Origin: Callaeas wilsoni
Lineage: Eukaryota > Chordata > Aves > Passeriformes > Callaeidae
DNA length: 64,000 nucleotides
Reading direction: 5' to 3'
Assembly: GCA_013398955.1 (NCBI GenBank)
Contig: VWPU01004213.1
Span: forward strand, 35,718-99,717
Shown: positions 1 to 11,554 of the stretch, piece by piece
Position numbering within the stretch: position 1 is the stretch's first letter
Layout of the letters: each line of letters starts with the position of its first letter
Translations under genes and position numbers: made by a program
The notes under the pieces: generated by a model
What the model saw: the letters and a program-made list of their open reading frames with translations, nothing else
Databases searched by the model: none
What the model was told of the DNA's origin: nothing

Positions 1-1490
1 GGCTCACAGATCAAAGCAAGTCACTTAGTATGACGCTACTGCAGATGCTGGAATTGCCTTTAAGGCTGAGATTTGCTAGCATGACTAATGGTTTTGAGTC
101 TCCTATTTGGGACACCAGTGAGAGCTCTGATATTTTGGGTGCTTTTACCTCTGTCCTTGGACATGGTAGGGACTTATTTATACCATAGAAATAACCTATT
201 TTGTCTAATGCTGGGGCGGAAGGAACAGTCCCCAGTGGGACTGACTATACCACTCTCCCAAGATCACATCCATAAATGGCTCTCTCAATCTAAGTCAACC
301 TCCTGGGTTAGCAAGTCACTGGGTGAATCTTGCCGTTTGCTTTCTTTGCTAATGAGCTTCATTTCTCATTAAGGTGTTCTCTGTTCATGACCATATTGAT
401 ATGAAAACATTTTTCCTTTAGCAAACAATTGTTTGTGCAGCTATACTCCCAAGTGGGATTAGGTCTTAGTGTGACTGCTTTCTTTCCTCAATCATCCGGT
501 ATTATTTCTGATCCCTGTTCTGGCTGAGTGCATGGTGAGTGCGAATAATAAGTGAAGAGAGAATATGGTCAGGCTAACTTGGCCTTTGTTTTAGTTAGAG
601 GCAGTTGGGGAGCAGGCTCTGGAGCCAAGGCTGGGTGTGTTGGCAGGAATAGGGAATTTTAATTGATATTTTAAACCTTCTTTCTTTTGGCCAATTTGAG
701 TCAGACTCTCTGAGATGCTAATGTAATATTAGGCAACTGTGCTATTGTTGACCTGATTCAATTAAAAATAAATTTTCTCTCATTGAGATCACATGAAGTA
801 GGCAAGTGTCCCACACGTCCTTCCTTCCCATGAAGAATGTGACTCAATCATTACCTAGTTTTCTTAAACATCTCTGTGCTAGGAATCCAACTGGGAATTT
901 TAGGCAGTTATAGCTGAAAAATATGTGATTGTGTACATTTGATTATCTTGTTTAACTATGTTTCAGCAGAACTATGGCCTGGAGGTTTGTAAACATGGAC
1001 TCAAAAGTTGCAGTGGTTGTAAGTGTTAGGTAACATATGCAATTTATCTGGCAAGCTGAAGAATGTACTGCTGGAGCTGACTGCTTGTACAGAATTCTGT
1101 GGCTGGATAAGGAGCTTCTGGAGAAGCTGTGCTGTGTGGCTTTTTTAATTTACTGGTTTGTAGTAAGAAGAAACAGGTGTCTTACTGACTCATGTGGTTA
1201 CACTTCTAATTGAGCGTGGTGACTACTGAAGTTTGGATGCTTTTTAATACTTTTAAACATACCAGTGTTGAAGATTGCTGTCATGCCACCTTCCTCACTA
1301 TGCCACAGGGCAGGGAGGAGCTTTGGGGCACCCACAGAAATGTCTCACCTCCTCTCCCTCCTTTGTATGCGTCAAGGAGCACAAATGCAAAATGCCCACA
1401 GAAACCCTGTGTGCTGCCCTGGCTGAGGCTGTTCAAACCTGGTGCTCTGTGCCCCTCATGTGACCGTGGTGCTGTGATCTCCAGCTGGGG

Positions 1491-1541
1491 AGAGGATAGG
1501 GTGCTGCTGTGGGCTGAAGGATGGGGTGCTGCTGTGGACTG
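1491..1541. repeat. Short tandem duplication, period 25 bp
   Basis: The 12-mer gtgctgctgtgg occurs at 1501 and again at 1526, with similar flanking bases (ggataggg and ggatgggg before it, gct and act after it). This is two imperfect copies of a ~25-bp unit. No function is suggested. Confidence 0.7.
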
Positions 1542-1967
1542 CACTCTGTAGGACTCCAGGAGTTGCAGCTGGCTCAATCTTTTTTATTTTTTTCCCCCAG
1601 GTGGAAAGTGGGTGGGTTCAGTTCCCACTAGAGGGTACTTGGGGCTGGAGAATTTTGCTGGGAAAGATGAGCCCTTCAACAATAGGATGGAGAGGTGATG
1701 ACAGAGCACAGTCATTATAGTGGGAACTAACTGAATCTCAGAAACAGACAGACAGAGATTTACATTCCAGAAACAATGACCTGACTGTGACTAATGGAGA
1801 AGATGATTGGTGGATGAGGGGTCTGGATTCAGAGGTGGGAGGAGAACAGCAGGGTTGTTCTTCAAGGAAATTAAGTCAGCTACCTACTCCTGTCCAGAGC
1901 AGACACCGACTCAATCACATCCACAGCATTGTCTCCTCCCCGTCTCGCTTTATATGCATAGCCATGC

Positions 1968-1973
1968 ACTCAC
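1968..1973 (-). other. SYN3: Splice donor of the SYN3 exon
   Basis: On the minus strand the exon ends ...GGCTTACAT and is followed at once by GTGAGT, a near-perfect vertebrate 5' splice site. The exon ends after the second base of the Met codon (phase 2). The G completing ATG would come from the next exon, as expected from the conserved synapsin sequence KAYMR. Confidence 0.93.
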
Positions 1974-2116
1974 ATGTAAGCCTTGTAGTTGCTGCCAATT
2001 TTCTGGATTCGGATGTCATATTTGGAGTCAATGAATGGCTCGGTTGTGGCATAGGTTTTTGCCATGGCTACTATGCTGGCCATGTCCCGGAAGTCGTGCT
2101 GGTTCTCAACTTTGAC
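1974..2116 (-). CDS. SYN3: Synapsin III internal exon (ATP-grasp C domain segment)
   Basis: This 143-nt internal exon encodes 48 residues, beginning [20 protein letters not shown], continuing [18 protein letters not shown] and ending [10 protein letters not shown]. Synapsins are neuronal phosphoproteins that coat and tether synaptic vesicles. This segment belongs to the conserved central C domain, which has the ATP-grasp fold and binds ATP. The choice of SYN3 over SYN1 or SYN2 rests on remembered family sequences: [11 protein letters not shown] and [16 protein letters not shown] follow synapsin III, whereas SYN1/SYN2 carry VALTK or VALTQ with TYATAE, and VQKIGQ or VQKIGN. The boundaries are set by an AG acceptor just before VKVEN (phase 0) and a GTGAGT donor after KAYM (phase 2), which give exactly 48 codons less one base. 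The open frame runs upstream of VKVEN into intron sequence, so its ATG is not a real start. Flanking SYN3 exons are outside the window. This exon borders the large intron that hosts TIMP3 in other vertebrates. Confidence 0.95.
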
Positions 2117-2160
2117 CTTGATTATCAAAATCCAGTGAAAAAGAGACAAGAGCAAAAAGA
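2117..2160 (-). other. SYN3: Splice acceptor and polypyrimidine tract of the SYN3 exon
   Basis: Read on the minus strand, two pyrimidine-rich runs (CTCTTTTTGCTCTTGTCTC then TTTTTCACTGG) lead into TTTTGATAATCAAG, and the exon starts immediately after the AG at 2118-2117. This is a normal vertebrate 3' splice site. The phase-0 junction agrees with the ...GMGK|VKVEN boundary expected in synapsins. Confidence 0.88.
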
Positions 2161-3700
2161 GCATGAATACTTTGTGAGCAGGAGTCATCTCTGCACCTGA
2201 ATAGCACAATGTCAAATAAACCCCACAGAGACACAGCTGAAGACAAAGCAGGGCTTCTGTGATTTAAAGAGAGAAGTTCCCCAGGGCAAACCCACCCAGA
2301 GCAAATCCCTCCCATTCTCCTTCCTCACGCACCAGGCCTGTCAAACCTGGCACCAGAGAGGCAGCTAGACCTTTGCCCAAGCGGCTCTTGCTAATGCTCT
2401 TTGATTTTAGAATGCTTCAGAAAAATATTCAATGTCTTAAGAGGCATTACTTCATTCAGACTTTGGAACTGCTATTTCCCGTGTTGGGATGGATGAAAAT
2501 GGAGTATTTTGGGTGGTCAGGAAATAGAAACCAATTCCAGGAAATCAACATGGCTGTCTGCCACCTCTAGGCTTCAGTTCCCTGGCATTTCACATTACAT
2601 CCCTCCAGACTTTCTTTGAGGAGTGGTGCAGATCTCTCAACTGGATACAAACTCTGACGGAAGAGAATGTTTCTGGGGGAGTTTGTGACTCTTGGGGAGA
2701 TCTGTGTGAGTGTGAGGCAATGGGCATGTGGGTAGGACAGCTGGTTGGGTGTTAGACTTGAGTCGCACTTGGAAACGAGAGAGCAGTTGACCTATGAGCT
2801 ACAGTTTTTCTGAGAAGATGACTTTTCACATAACTATATTCAGTTATGGAAAATGCTCTGTATCTTATTAAAAAAAAAGTGAAATGAGGAAGGCCCAAAA
2901 CAGTAGAAGTTCTAATGATATAACCAAACCTCTACAAAAGCTCATTGATTTGGGAAAGCAAAACTGAACAAGCAGGTAACAAAAACATAGTGGACAACTT
3001 CACCTCACTCATACCTTTAACCATGGCCTTTAGTGTATTGGCAAACACTTGTTAGGTGCATCAGAGAAACCTGTACAAGTCTTGTTCCTTCGGGCTGGAC
3101 ATATGCAGAAGGGTGAATCAATTTTTTGATAAAAGACCAAGACTGTATGAAAAGGATGAACAAGTGAGTGACTTTCTTTACATTATTACCCTCACTTGGT
3201 ATTTTGGTAATGCTTTGATACCACAGCTGGGGATTGCAACCCTGCTTTGCTAAGTGTGGTGACAGAGGTGACAATCCATTGGTCTCTTCTCCAGAAGTTT
3301 CCCAGTTGTGTCACTGTGTGTTAAAGGAGGGTGATGCCAGACTGTGTGGAGCCAGCTGAAGGAAGCACATGCAATGGTATTTGGTGTTTCTTCGCAAAGA
3401 ACAAACAGTGGTTTTACATATCTGTCTTCAGCCATGGGAGGGTGGGAGCCATCTCCACTAGGGAACAGAGGACAAGCTTGTTGCTAACCTGTTTTACTCT
3501 GTTTAGATGGTTTCGTGTAGGTGCCAGCTTACACACAGGCCAAGGATTTGGCCACATCCTGTTGCAGAAAAGCTCTCAAAAACTGAACAGTTGTGGGCAA
3601 GGTGAAAAGTGCAACCAGTTTGACCTGTGACCATTTCTAGATGCCTGAATAGGAAAAAGAACTCATCTTTGCTTCTCCTATTGCTTACCACCAAATACCC
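2161..3700. other. Intronic sequence with no recognised feature
   Basis: Ordinary noncoding sequence. Frames of 65-100 codons occur on both strands, but they overlap each other and show no domain or splice structure. No repeat family recognised. Confidence 0.6.
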
Positions 3701-3702
3701 CT

Positions 3703-3732
3703 AGTCCTTCTCTCTGTGGTGAGAGAAGGACT
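3703..3732. repeat. Perfect 12-bp inverted repeat with 6-nt loop
   Basis: The left arm agtccttctctc (3703-3714) and the right arm gagagaaggact (3721-3732) are exact reverse complements, separated by tgtggt. It can form a short hairpin in DNA or RNA. The stem is too short for a typical microRNA precursor (usually about 22 paired bases or more). No flanking duplication marks it as a mobile element. Confidence 0.85.
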
Positions 3733-3826
3733 TTTGCTGTGGTGAGGGCTGTGCTCTCACTATCAAGGAACTGCTGAGGAAAGGAGCAGAGGGAGATGAC
3801 AGTCATCTGTGGGAAGGGAGGGTACC

Positions 3827-3842
3827 AAAAAAAAAAAAAAAA
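3827..3842. repeat. Poly(A) tract, 16 bp
   Basis: Uninterrupted run of 16 A followed by gaaaataa. No upstream processed-gene sequence or target-site duplication is recognised, so it is annotated only as a homopolymer. Confidence 0.9.
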
Positions 3843-6800
3843 GAAAATAACAAACACAGAGGGGATATGTAAAGGCAACCATTACACGGCATCCAGGAGC
3901 AGCCTTGCTCTAGGCTGTGTTGTTTCCCTCTCTGTCTGAGTGGGGATGTGCAGGGCAGGGTGAGGTGGTAGGAATGCCCTGGAGGCAGTGGGGAGAGTGG
4001 GAGAGGGAACCCAGAGTCTGGACTTGCAAAATACCAGGGGAAACAACGCAGGCTGTGTTGGAGCTGGGTATTTTTGTTGCACTGATAAGAGCTGCCCTGG
4101 GCTGAATGACATCAAGCAAGAGAGTCCCACCCAGATGAGATGATCGAAGGAGGGACTGCAAGGGCAGGCGACACTGACATGGTGTTACAACATATTCTCC
4201 TGGACCCTTTTGGGAGTGAGAAAATACAAAGGCCATTATATAATGACCTACTTGGAACAAGGATGTCTGTGAGATTTGAAACAAAGTGCTGTGCTTGTGC
4301 AACAGACGTCTTTGGGCCCAAACTGAAATGTTTGCATCCTCAGCCCAGGAACATTTGTCCCAGAGCAGAGGAAAGGATGCAGCTTCCCCCTCCAGACTGG
4401 AATTAGACCATATTGTTATTGCTAGAAAGGAGCTCATCTTGTTAAGTATGATTTTTCCTCAAAAATACAGCACGCTATGGAAAGGAAGGGTCCATTTCTT
4501 CCTCCTCTCCACCACCCCTTCCCCATGAGGGCAGAAGGAAAGCAATTGAAAATGTTCTCTCTAATGGGCCTGGGGATTTTTGGCTGCGTTAATAAAGAGG
4601 AGAGACTCAACAAGGACACAAAATAAGAAATGAAAAACAAAGACGATGACTCCCACAGTGCTACACCACTGCACAGTCCTCAGGAAACAGCTCTGGCATC
4701 TTCCCTGGCCTGTGCCAGAGTACTTCCCATGGACTTTTCAGAGAAAGCATTCACAGAAGTCCCCTTTTAGGAGATCACAGCCTTATTTCCCACCAGGCAT
4801 CAAAATAATCACCACACCAAAGCTGAAATCTGAGCCACCATTTGTTAATTGTTAGAGCCAGCCAAATTTGACAAAATAACAGCCGTGTTCTAGGTTAATG
4901 CTGGTTTATCCCGGGGTACGGTTATTACTTCATAAACAGGAAGCACTCAAGTTACAGTCAAATTAGATTTATTTTCCTGCCTTATCTATTGAGTCCCTCA
5001 TTTTATTAGCTTTCTACTTTTAAATTTTGTATAATTCATTTCCTCCTGCCTTGTAACCCTTTTAGATGTCAATAAGAGATCTATTTTCCTAACAGAGGAA
5101 AAAAATCCCAGACATAACCAAAACCAGGGTGGCTGTAGTGTGACACCAAGAGGGCATTATTTAAGAAGGGACTATTAAAAATCATTCCAGACCAAAGTTA
5201 CCAATTTACCTAACAGGAGACAAATCTGTCTTCTAAAATAGCAGGTTGACCAATACATGAAACTGATAAAAGAAGCTGGAAAGAAACCAACAGGAAGCCA
5301 TTTTTCCCCCCTCTCTCTTTTATTTTGCAACCTTCTTAGGATAAATGCTATATCCCATTAACTGCATAGAGGAGTGTAAACAGTGAGTACAAACACAGCC
5401 CTTGCCTTGGCAGCCTGTTTGCTTAGCTGTGCTGGCTGTTTGAGCAGCAATAGATTCATTCTGAAGCCATAAGTTGCTGTTTGCTGTAGCGTTTTAGTGG
5501 CCCGTTAAGAAGGGTTTGGGCCAGTGTGTTGACAAATGCCTTTTCTGAGTACGAAAGCTCCCTGGGATAGTTCCTGCTTCCCTTCTGGCTCTCTTCTCTA
5601 ACCCAGTCACCAGTGATGCCCTAGCATGCTCCCTGTTGAAAAGGGGAGTCTGGCTGGATCACTGGGGACATGCTCACACAGATGTGACCATCTCTTTGCC
5701 CTGTGGTGGCATCTCAGAGCCTCATAGTACATGACCTGCATCTGGTACCTGTTGCCATCCTCAGCCTGCCCAAGAAGCACTGACCTTTCTGCCTTTGGCT
5801 GGAGAGCAGCCCAAGGGGCAGGTCAGGAAGAAACATTCTGCTGCATTCCTGCTGCAGACCTTGTTTTGAGGCCTTTTTGCAAGGCAGGATTTTGGATGGG
5901 TTCTGGCAGTGTTAAAACCCCACTGTGACAATTTCCTGGGCAGTTGGAGCCACACCTGAGATCTGTGTGAGCACAGGTTCCTTCAGTGAGGGATGTAACT
6001 GTAGAAACTTCTGCTTCCTCTGTCTCCCAGTTCCCTGATCTGCTTCTTCTTGTACATCCCGGATGTTCCTGGACACCAGGGTCCCAGGGCTACAGCACTC
6101 CTCCCTCATCTTTAGCCTAAGCACTGCAAGGTATTGCTTTGCAGTCCCCTTGTGCTTTCATTATGTGGCCACATGAAAAAATAATTTGTTAGCCAAAGTG
6201 CCATAATTATCTTAGTCTGCTAGGGCTGCCATAGCCTTGCCTTTCTTGAGCCTCCTCCAGTGTGAACTCTGCCTTTGAGGTTAACTCTGCCCTACAGGCT
6301 AAACACACATCACTTTGGAAATACATTGCAGAAGCACTTTCTGTGTCCAAAAGGAGGTTAGAGCCAGGTTCAGCTGGAAGGTGAGTGTCCAAGGCTGAGC
6401 CAAGGCTAGGCTTGGCAACGTGGTGTTTAACTGAGTCTTGGTAGGCTTGTGAAAATGCACGGTCTGAGTGTTTTCCTCCAGAGGAACTGGTGCAGCCACA
6501 AAAAGCTTGTGATTTTTTGTCCATCTTGACCTGCTCTCAGCCTTTCTGTAGGGATCTTACCATCTTGGGATAGTGAGTATACAGAAACCGATCTGTGCAG
6601 ACCATTTCCTGAACCTCTCCTTTCCTCTGCCCCAAACTATACTTTCCTTCTCAGAAAATACCCAATTCAACTGACACACAATCTGTTTAGGCCTACCTTT
6701 GACCCATCCCAAAATAGTGAAGTCACAATGGGGTCTGCATTTCCTTATTATCCTCACGCTGAAGTTCCCTAGATGCTGCCTTTAATGCATTGAACCTTCC

Positions 6801-7455
6801 TAATACAGAGCCCAGGTCTTGGCCGCTTTGGTCCTTGGTACCCTGGGTCAGTCACTGTTTCCTGTGTCCAGCAAAAGCTTTCAGAGTGATGTGCCAGAAA
6901 TGGGGATGTTTTTGCTATTTTCAAGGCATTTGGAACATCCTCACTCATGAGTCAGTGGGAATGCAGTGATTGGGCTGCTCTGTTGTGAATGAATGTTACA
7001 TGTCAAGCCATTATTTGTCTTCTCTAAAAGAAAATATTTGTTCCTTGACAAACTGAGGCAGCCCTTTCCCCTTTCCTCTTTAGCACACTGGATTTTCAAA
7101 GCTCTCACTTTTGGAACATTCTATTTCCAGTCCCGAGAGAGACAAGGTGACGAGCTGTCCTTCCTGATAAAAACCTTGCAGTATTTTTACATTACAGAGT
7201 GGCTCTGTTTAGTTTGTGCTATATTTATACCAGGGAAAAAAAAAGAAGCAGAGAAGTCTTTCCCATCCAGTAAGAGAGAAAATAACTCTGACCATATTAT
7301 TATGAACAACAAGTTTTTCTTCTACAATGTAATAAATTCATCTGAGCTGGGATTTGTACTGGGAAGGTGTTTTCATAATTATGGGGCAGGAGGGGACAGG
7401 AGGTGACTCTTAAACTGACCTAATTAGAGAGGTCTAAAAATAAAGTAGGAGTAGC
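3843..7455. other. Intronic sequence with no recognised feature
   Basis: Noncoding, AT-rich in parts (about 4.9-5.4 kb). A 175-codon minus-strand frame (3910-4437) overlaps several frames on both strands and has low-complexity, non-domain content, so it is regarded as chance. No interspersed repeat recognised. Confidence 0.6.
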
Positions 7456-7495
7456 AAAAAAAATATATATATATAAAATTGATATAAATATATGT
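7456..7495. repeat. AT-rich simple sequence
   Basis: A-run followed by alternating AT steps (atatatatatat) and degenerate atataaat units. Low-complexity sequence; no function inferred. Confidence 0.8.
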
Positions 7496-10400
7496 AAAGT
7501 CACATGAACAGATACTGGTTTTCCTCTCTTTGTAGATCTGGCAGTTGTTTCCTTCTCATGATCTGATCAGGAAGAGGTGAAGAGGCTCTTTGAGTGAATT
7601 TGCAGTACTGGGCTCTGTTCCTAGGGCACTTTAGGGTCATGTTAGCACACAAATGGCAAATACTAACACACTCAGAGCTTTATTCTTTTCCATGGGCCCT
7701 GGCACTATGAGATCCGGAGTCAGGAGGAAGTGTTATTCCTTTCTCACTGCAGTGCTCTACCTGTTCCACAGAAACCCCCAATAACTTCTGAGGTAGGTAG
7801 ACTCAAACTGCGCAATGCTTAAAAATGCCTTGACCTCTAAGGAACTGCTGGGTAAACAATAGTTCTGTTCTGCACAAGGAAGGACATCTCCCAGTGTCCA
7901 TCCATGGTTTCACTGGAAGAGTCCTTGAGTACTGTTGATCCTGTGGGTCTGGGCAACTTAAGTACAACATGAGAAAGGTCCTTCTCTGCTGACTCCATTG
8001 TAAACAGTTGTCTAAGCAGTATTCCTACAAATATTTTATTTGTATCGATACTGCACAGGGCCAGCAGTGCAGAGAGCACTTGTTATGATCTGGCAGTGCC
8101 ACTGAAATATGAAGTGACTCCAAATTTTGAAAAGAGGATTACGATGATCATGGGAGGGGCTGAGGGGCATATGTTCTGTTTTTAGATTAGAAGATTGTCT
8201 GTTCCTGGGTGAGGGCTATTACTGGTGTCTCTGTTCGAGTCAATAGAGAGGCTATTGTTTCTGAATTTCTCAATGGAAATTTCAAAAGATGTCTTTTACT
8301 GCAAATTTGTTTTCTCCATCTCCATATGCACCTCACACGCACACATCACCTGGCAAGAGCATTTCTTTCACGAATGATATACTGCCACCCCTTTTGGTTC
8401 TGATCCTGAATAACAGCTCTTCCTCTACCAAGATAAAGACAGTTGTGGTGACCAATCCTTAAGGGGAAGGCAGTCAATACAGCCTATTTTGTACTAGTCC
8501 TAATGTGGTTATTTTTCATTTCGGCTTTGAGGAGTCTTTGTTCAGCCCCCTGATTAAAAAATGTGGTGAGTGAATTTTGTGAAAATCATGTCAAAACAAA
8601 CAATATGTGAAAATGAAAGTCTATTAAAATTATACTCTTTCTAGCAATTATTGCAAAATAATAAGCACTCAGCACTTACACTGCCAAAAACGTTATGAAC
8701 ATGAATTAGCAATAAGTATCAGGTAATCATTATAATTCCTCTGGTCTGTAGCACAGAGAAACTGAAGAAAACTGTGAAATGACAGAAATCTCCCTGCAAG
8801 CAGATGGTGGAGCTCTTTGGGGAAGAGGCATTTTCTGCATCCAGAATTTTTCTGGCTCCTGGCCACTGCCTCAGACAAATAAAGAATAACAGTGCCTGGA
8901 CTTCCCATCTTTGCTCATTCTTCTAAGTGTTGGTGCCTCCCATTACATGTGATTTTATCATTACTAACAAAAAAATGTAAGTACTTCCTTGATAATTTCT
9001 GTTGGTAATAACATTGTAACCTGAATGTTCACGTCCTTTGAAGCACCAATTACAGGTACAAACACATGGCTCGCTATCTTGGCATCATTTGTTGCAGTAA
9101 GTACTATTTTAATATTCACATGTGTACTTTGGCTAATAGGTTGGTTGTTTGATCCTTTGTTTCTCCAGTCACTGGTTTAAGAAAAAACATGACTTGATGC
9201 AGGTGCTTTATTAACATTTACCTTGTTGCACACATCAAACCAAAAGCAAACTTCTCTCTTTTCATATTACGTATATTTTATAGTTAAAGACCTGCTATTT
9301 CCTGCTATCGTCTCTGCTTCTGAAGACCAGTGCAAGGAAATCATTTAGCTCTCTGTAATCTCACTGGTTATTGCTTTTGCATTGTGATGGTTAAAAACAC
9401 AATAATGTCTCCTGGGAACTTCCCTCTTCTGCATTACTTTATTGCAGGTTTGATTTTTTTACCTGTAGGTGTTACTTTTCTAGTGTATCCATAATTTTGC
9501 TTCTCAGTATTTTTTCTGATATTTTCTGTAGTTTCTTTTTTCAGTCCCACTTGGGCATGAGCCCTACTGTTTCAAAAAAAGCATGAAACAAATTCTTGTT
9601 ACTTGTGTTTTAAACCAACTGATTTATTCTTTATTCTATTTTATCTTTCTCTCTTCTCTTTTTGCTCTGTGAAATGAACTGCAGTGAGACTGAAGAAAGA
9701 AAATTTAACCAGTCTCAGCTTTCCTTCAGGCTGCTTGTGGCTGGAGAAGGGCCCAAACTAAAACCATAAGGTCAACAACCCTTGCTTCCTGTACCTTCTC
9801 CACCTACTGAACAGAGCAGTGTTGAAATTCTGTGCCCAAGTGCACATCCAGACTTTGCTAGTAGTCACTAATTTGATAATGGACTAAAGTAAACTTGGCC
9901 TCAGACCAATTCTTTCTTCTAAGTTGCTGGCTGTTAGCCTATCTTTATCTGGAACGACTTCCTACATACCCTTCTTGTACTGCTGAGTACAGTTGTGCCA
10001 GGAGTCTGAATACAAACTCTCTTCCTCCGTAAGTTGTGACAGCAAAAATCAACATAATTAAAGAATAAAATGGAAGGGAAAGTAAGAGGTGGAAGAAGAT
10101 ATGGTGTGTGGTGCAGAAGACAGTAGCTAAATGTTCTGCTGAGAGTTTTCTCTGAAAGTGCTTTTAAGATTGGAGTACTTTTCTCTGATTCTACCCTCAT
10201 TTCTGTAGCCACTATGGTTGTGTGGTGCATAAGACACATGAAGCCCTCCCTGCATTACAGGTGAAATGGCAGAGCAGTCAGAGATATGCAGGTTTGCAGG
10301 GTCTCAAGGGAGAGGTTTTCCTCCTGGTTTGTCCTGGTTGGTTTTTGCTAATGAAATCCTTGCTAGGAACAAGTTAGCGGCTCCCTACAAGCACCTCTAG

Positions 10401-11526
10401 GCTGTCTGCACACATTCTAATTCAATGACACCTCTGCCTGCTTAACATAGGCAGCACCAACATATTAACCAACATTTCCTGCTTATTTACATGTTTGTTC
10501 CTTGATGCTGAAAGCCAGCTCCGCCACTGGCACAGGAATCTGTGCCCACTTCCTCCCAGCAGCTACCATCCAGACAGGGGAACATTGCAACCAAAGCAAG
10601 AAGGATTATTAGATCTTCCATGTTCAATCCAGCAAGCCAGAAAGGGCTTCTGTTTCCAGAGCACAAGCAAACAAACTGTACCAAGTTTAAATTTGGTGTA
10701 ACTATATATATTTTTCAGGGAAAGTGTGAGGCCAGGAGAAGGTCTGTCTGCTCTAGGGATGCACTGCAACAAACGAATCAGTTATAAAGTTCCTGTACCA
10801 CTCATTTGGATTCAGAGATGATATCTCAATTTTGTATTTCTGAGCATATCAAGTTTTAGACAGATAGGGGATGCCTTTTGAGAAGATATATGCAAGAAAA
10901 AGGAGACTCCAGTGCAGCAGGAATGTGCTGGTGAGGCCTCACTGAAAGGGGAGCCCAGTTACCCCAAGAAACAGGGGCTGCTAATTCACTGGGGGAATAA
11001 AGATCCCAGAGAGCCTGGGAAAAACAAACAGGTCCTTCTGGGTAGTGAACTGTTTTTCAGGATTCCTTGGCAGGCAACCAGCCACTCTACTTTGTAAGGT
11101 CTTGTTCTTCCTTGCAAGGAGGAAAAAAATAACTGAAGGGCTCCCATTTTCTGAATAAGGTCATCATAATGCACTCAAGAAGCCCAGTGCCACAGCTCCT
11201 CATTGTGAGTGCTATGGGGTGTAGCTGCACTTTACAGGTGCTTGAATAAACAACACTACCACTTTCAGGAGAAGAGAAAATGTATAAAAGAGAAGCCTAA
11301 TGACTTCAGCCCGGGCAGCTTTTCCCCCACGCTTCACCAACCCCCCTTTCCCGCATCCCAGACAGCCTCCAACCCCATACCACCGCCTGTCTCCAAGTGC
11401 GTGACAGCGGAAAAAGGCCTTTTCTCCCACAGGAACAGCCAGTGCGACCCAGATAGGTTGTGGGGAGGTTTAACCCCTTGGCTGGCTGGTCACATGCCAT
11501 GTGTAGTCACAGTAATGCTGTGCCAC
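7496..11526. other. Intronic sequence with no recognised feature
   Basis: Single-copy-looking noncoding DNA. All open frames are short and domain-free. No CR1 or SINE tail recognised. Confidence 0.6.
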
Positions 11527-11554
11527 ATATATATCTGTTTCCAGAGATATATAT
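11527..11554. repeat. Perfect 10-bp AT-rich inverted repeat
   Basis: Left arm atatatatct (11527-11536) and right arm agatatatat (11545-11554) are exact reverse complements around an 8-nt loop gtttccag. The alternating AT content makes a chance origin likely. Confidence 0.75.

Larger units (their letters stand above)
1..1973 (-). other. SYN3: SYN3 intron, downstream (3') of the synapsin exon, partial
   Basis: This sequence follows the synapsin exon in the direction of SYN3 transcription (minus strand), so it is intron starting at the donor at 1973 and running off the left edge. The next synapsin exon would begin with an Arg-Thr-Ser-like segment followed by the conserved region around NTGSAMLEQ; I do not find it on the minus strand here. 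The block is ordinary AT-rich noncoding DNA apart from a small 25-bp-period tandem duplication near 1.5 kb. Open frames of 60-110 codons in it have no recognisable domain. Confidence 0.85.

Noticed and set aside
1787..2200. 137-codon plus-strand frame
   Set aside because: It is the antisense shadow of the synapsin exon; splice sites and conservation favour the minus strand.
3910..4437. 175-codon minus-strand frame
   Set aside because: No domain, and frames of similar size overlap it on both strands. It lies inside the SYN3 intron with no convincing splice sites.
5135..5155. CTCF-like site (caccaagagggc)
   Set aside because: Only the AGAGGGC half agrees; the CCASY half has several mismatches, and there is no CpG or conserved context.
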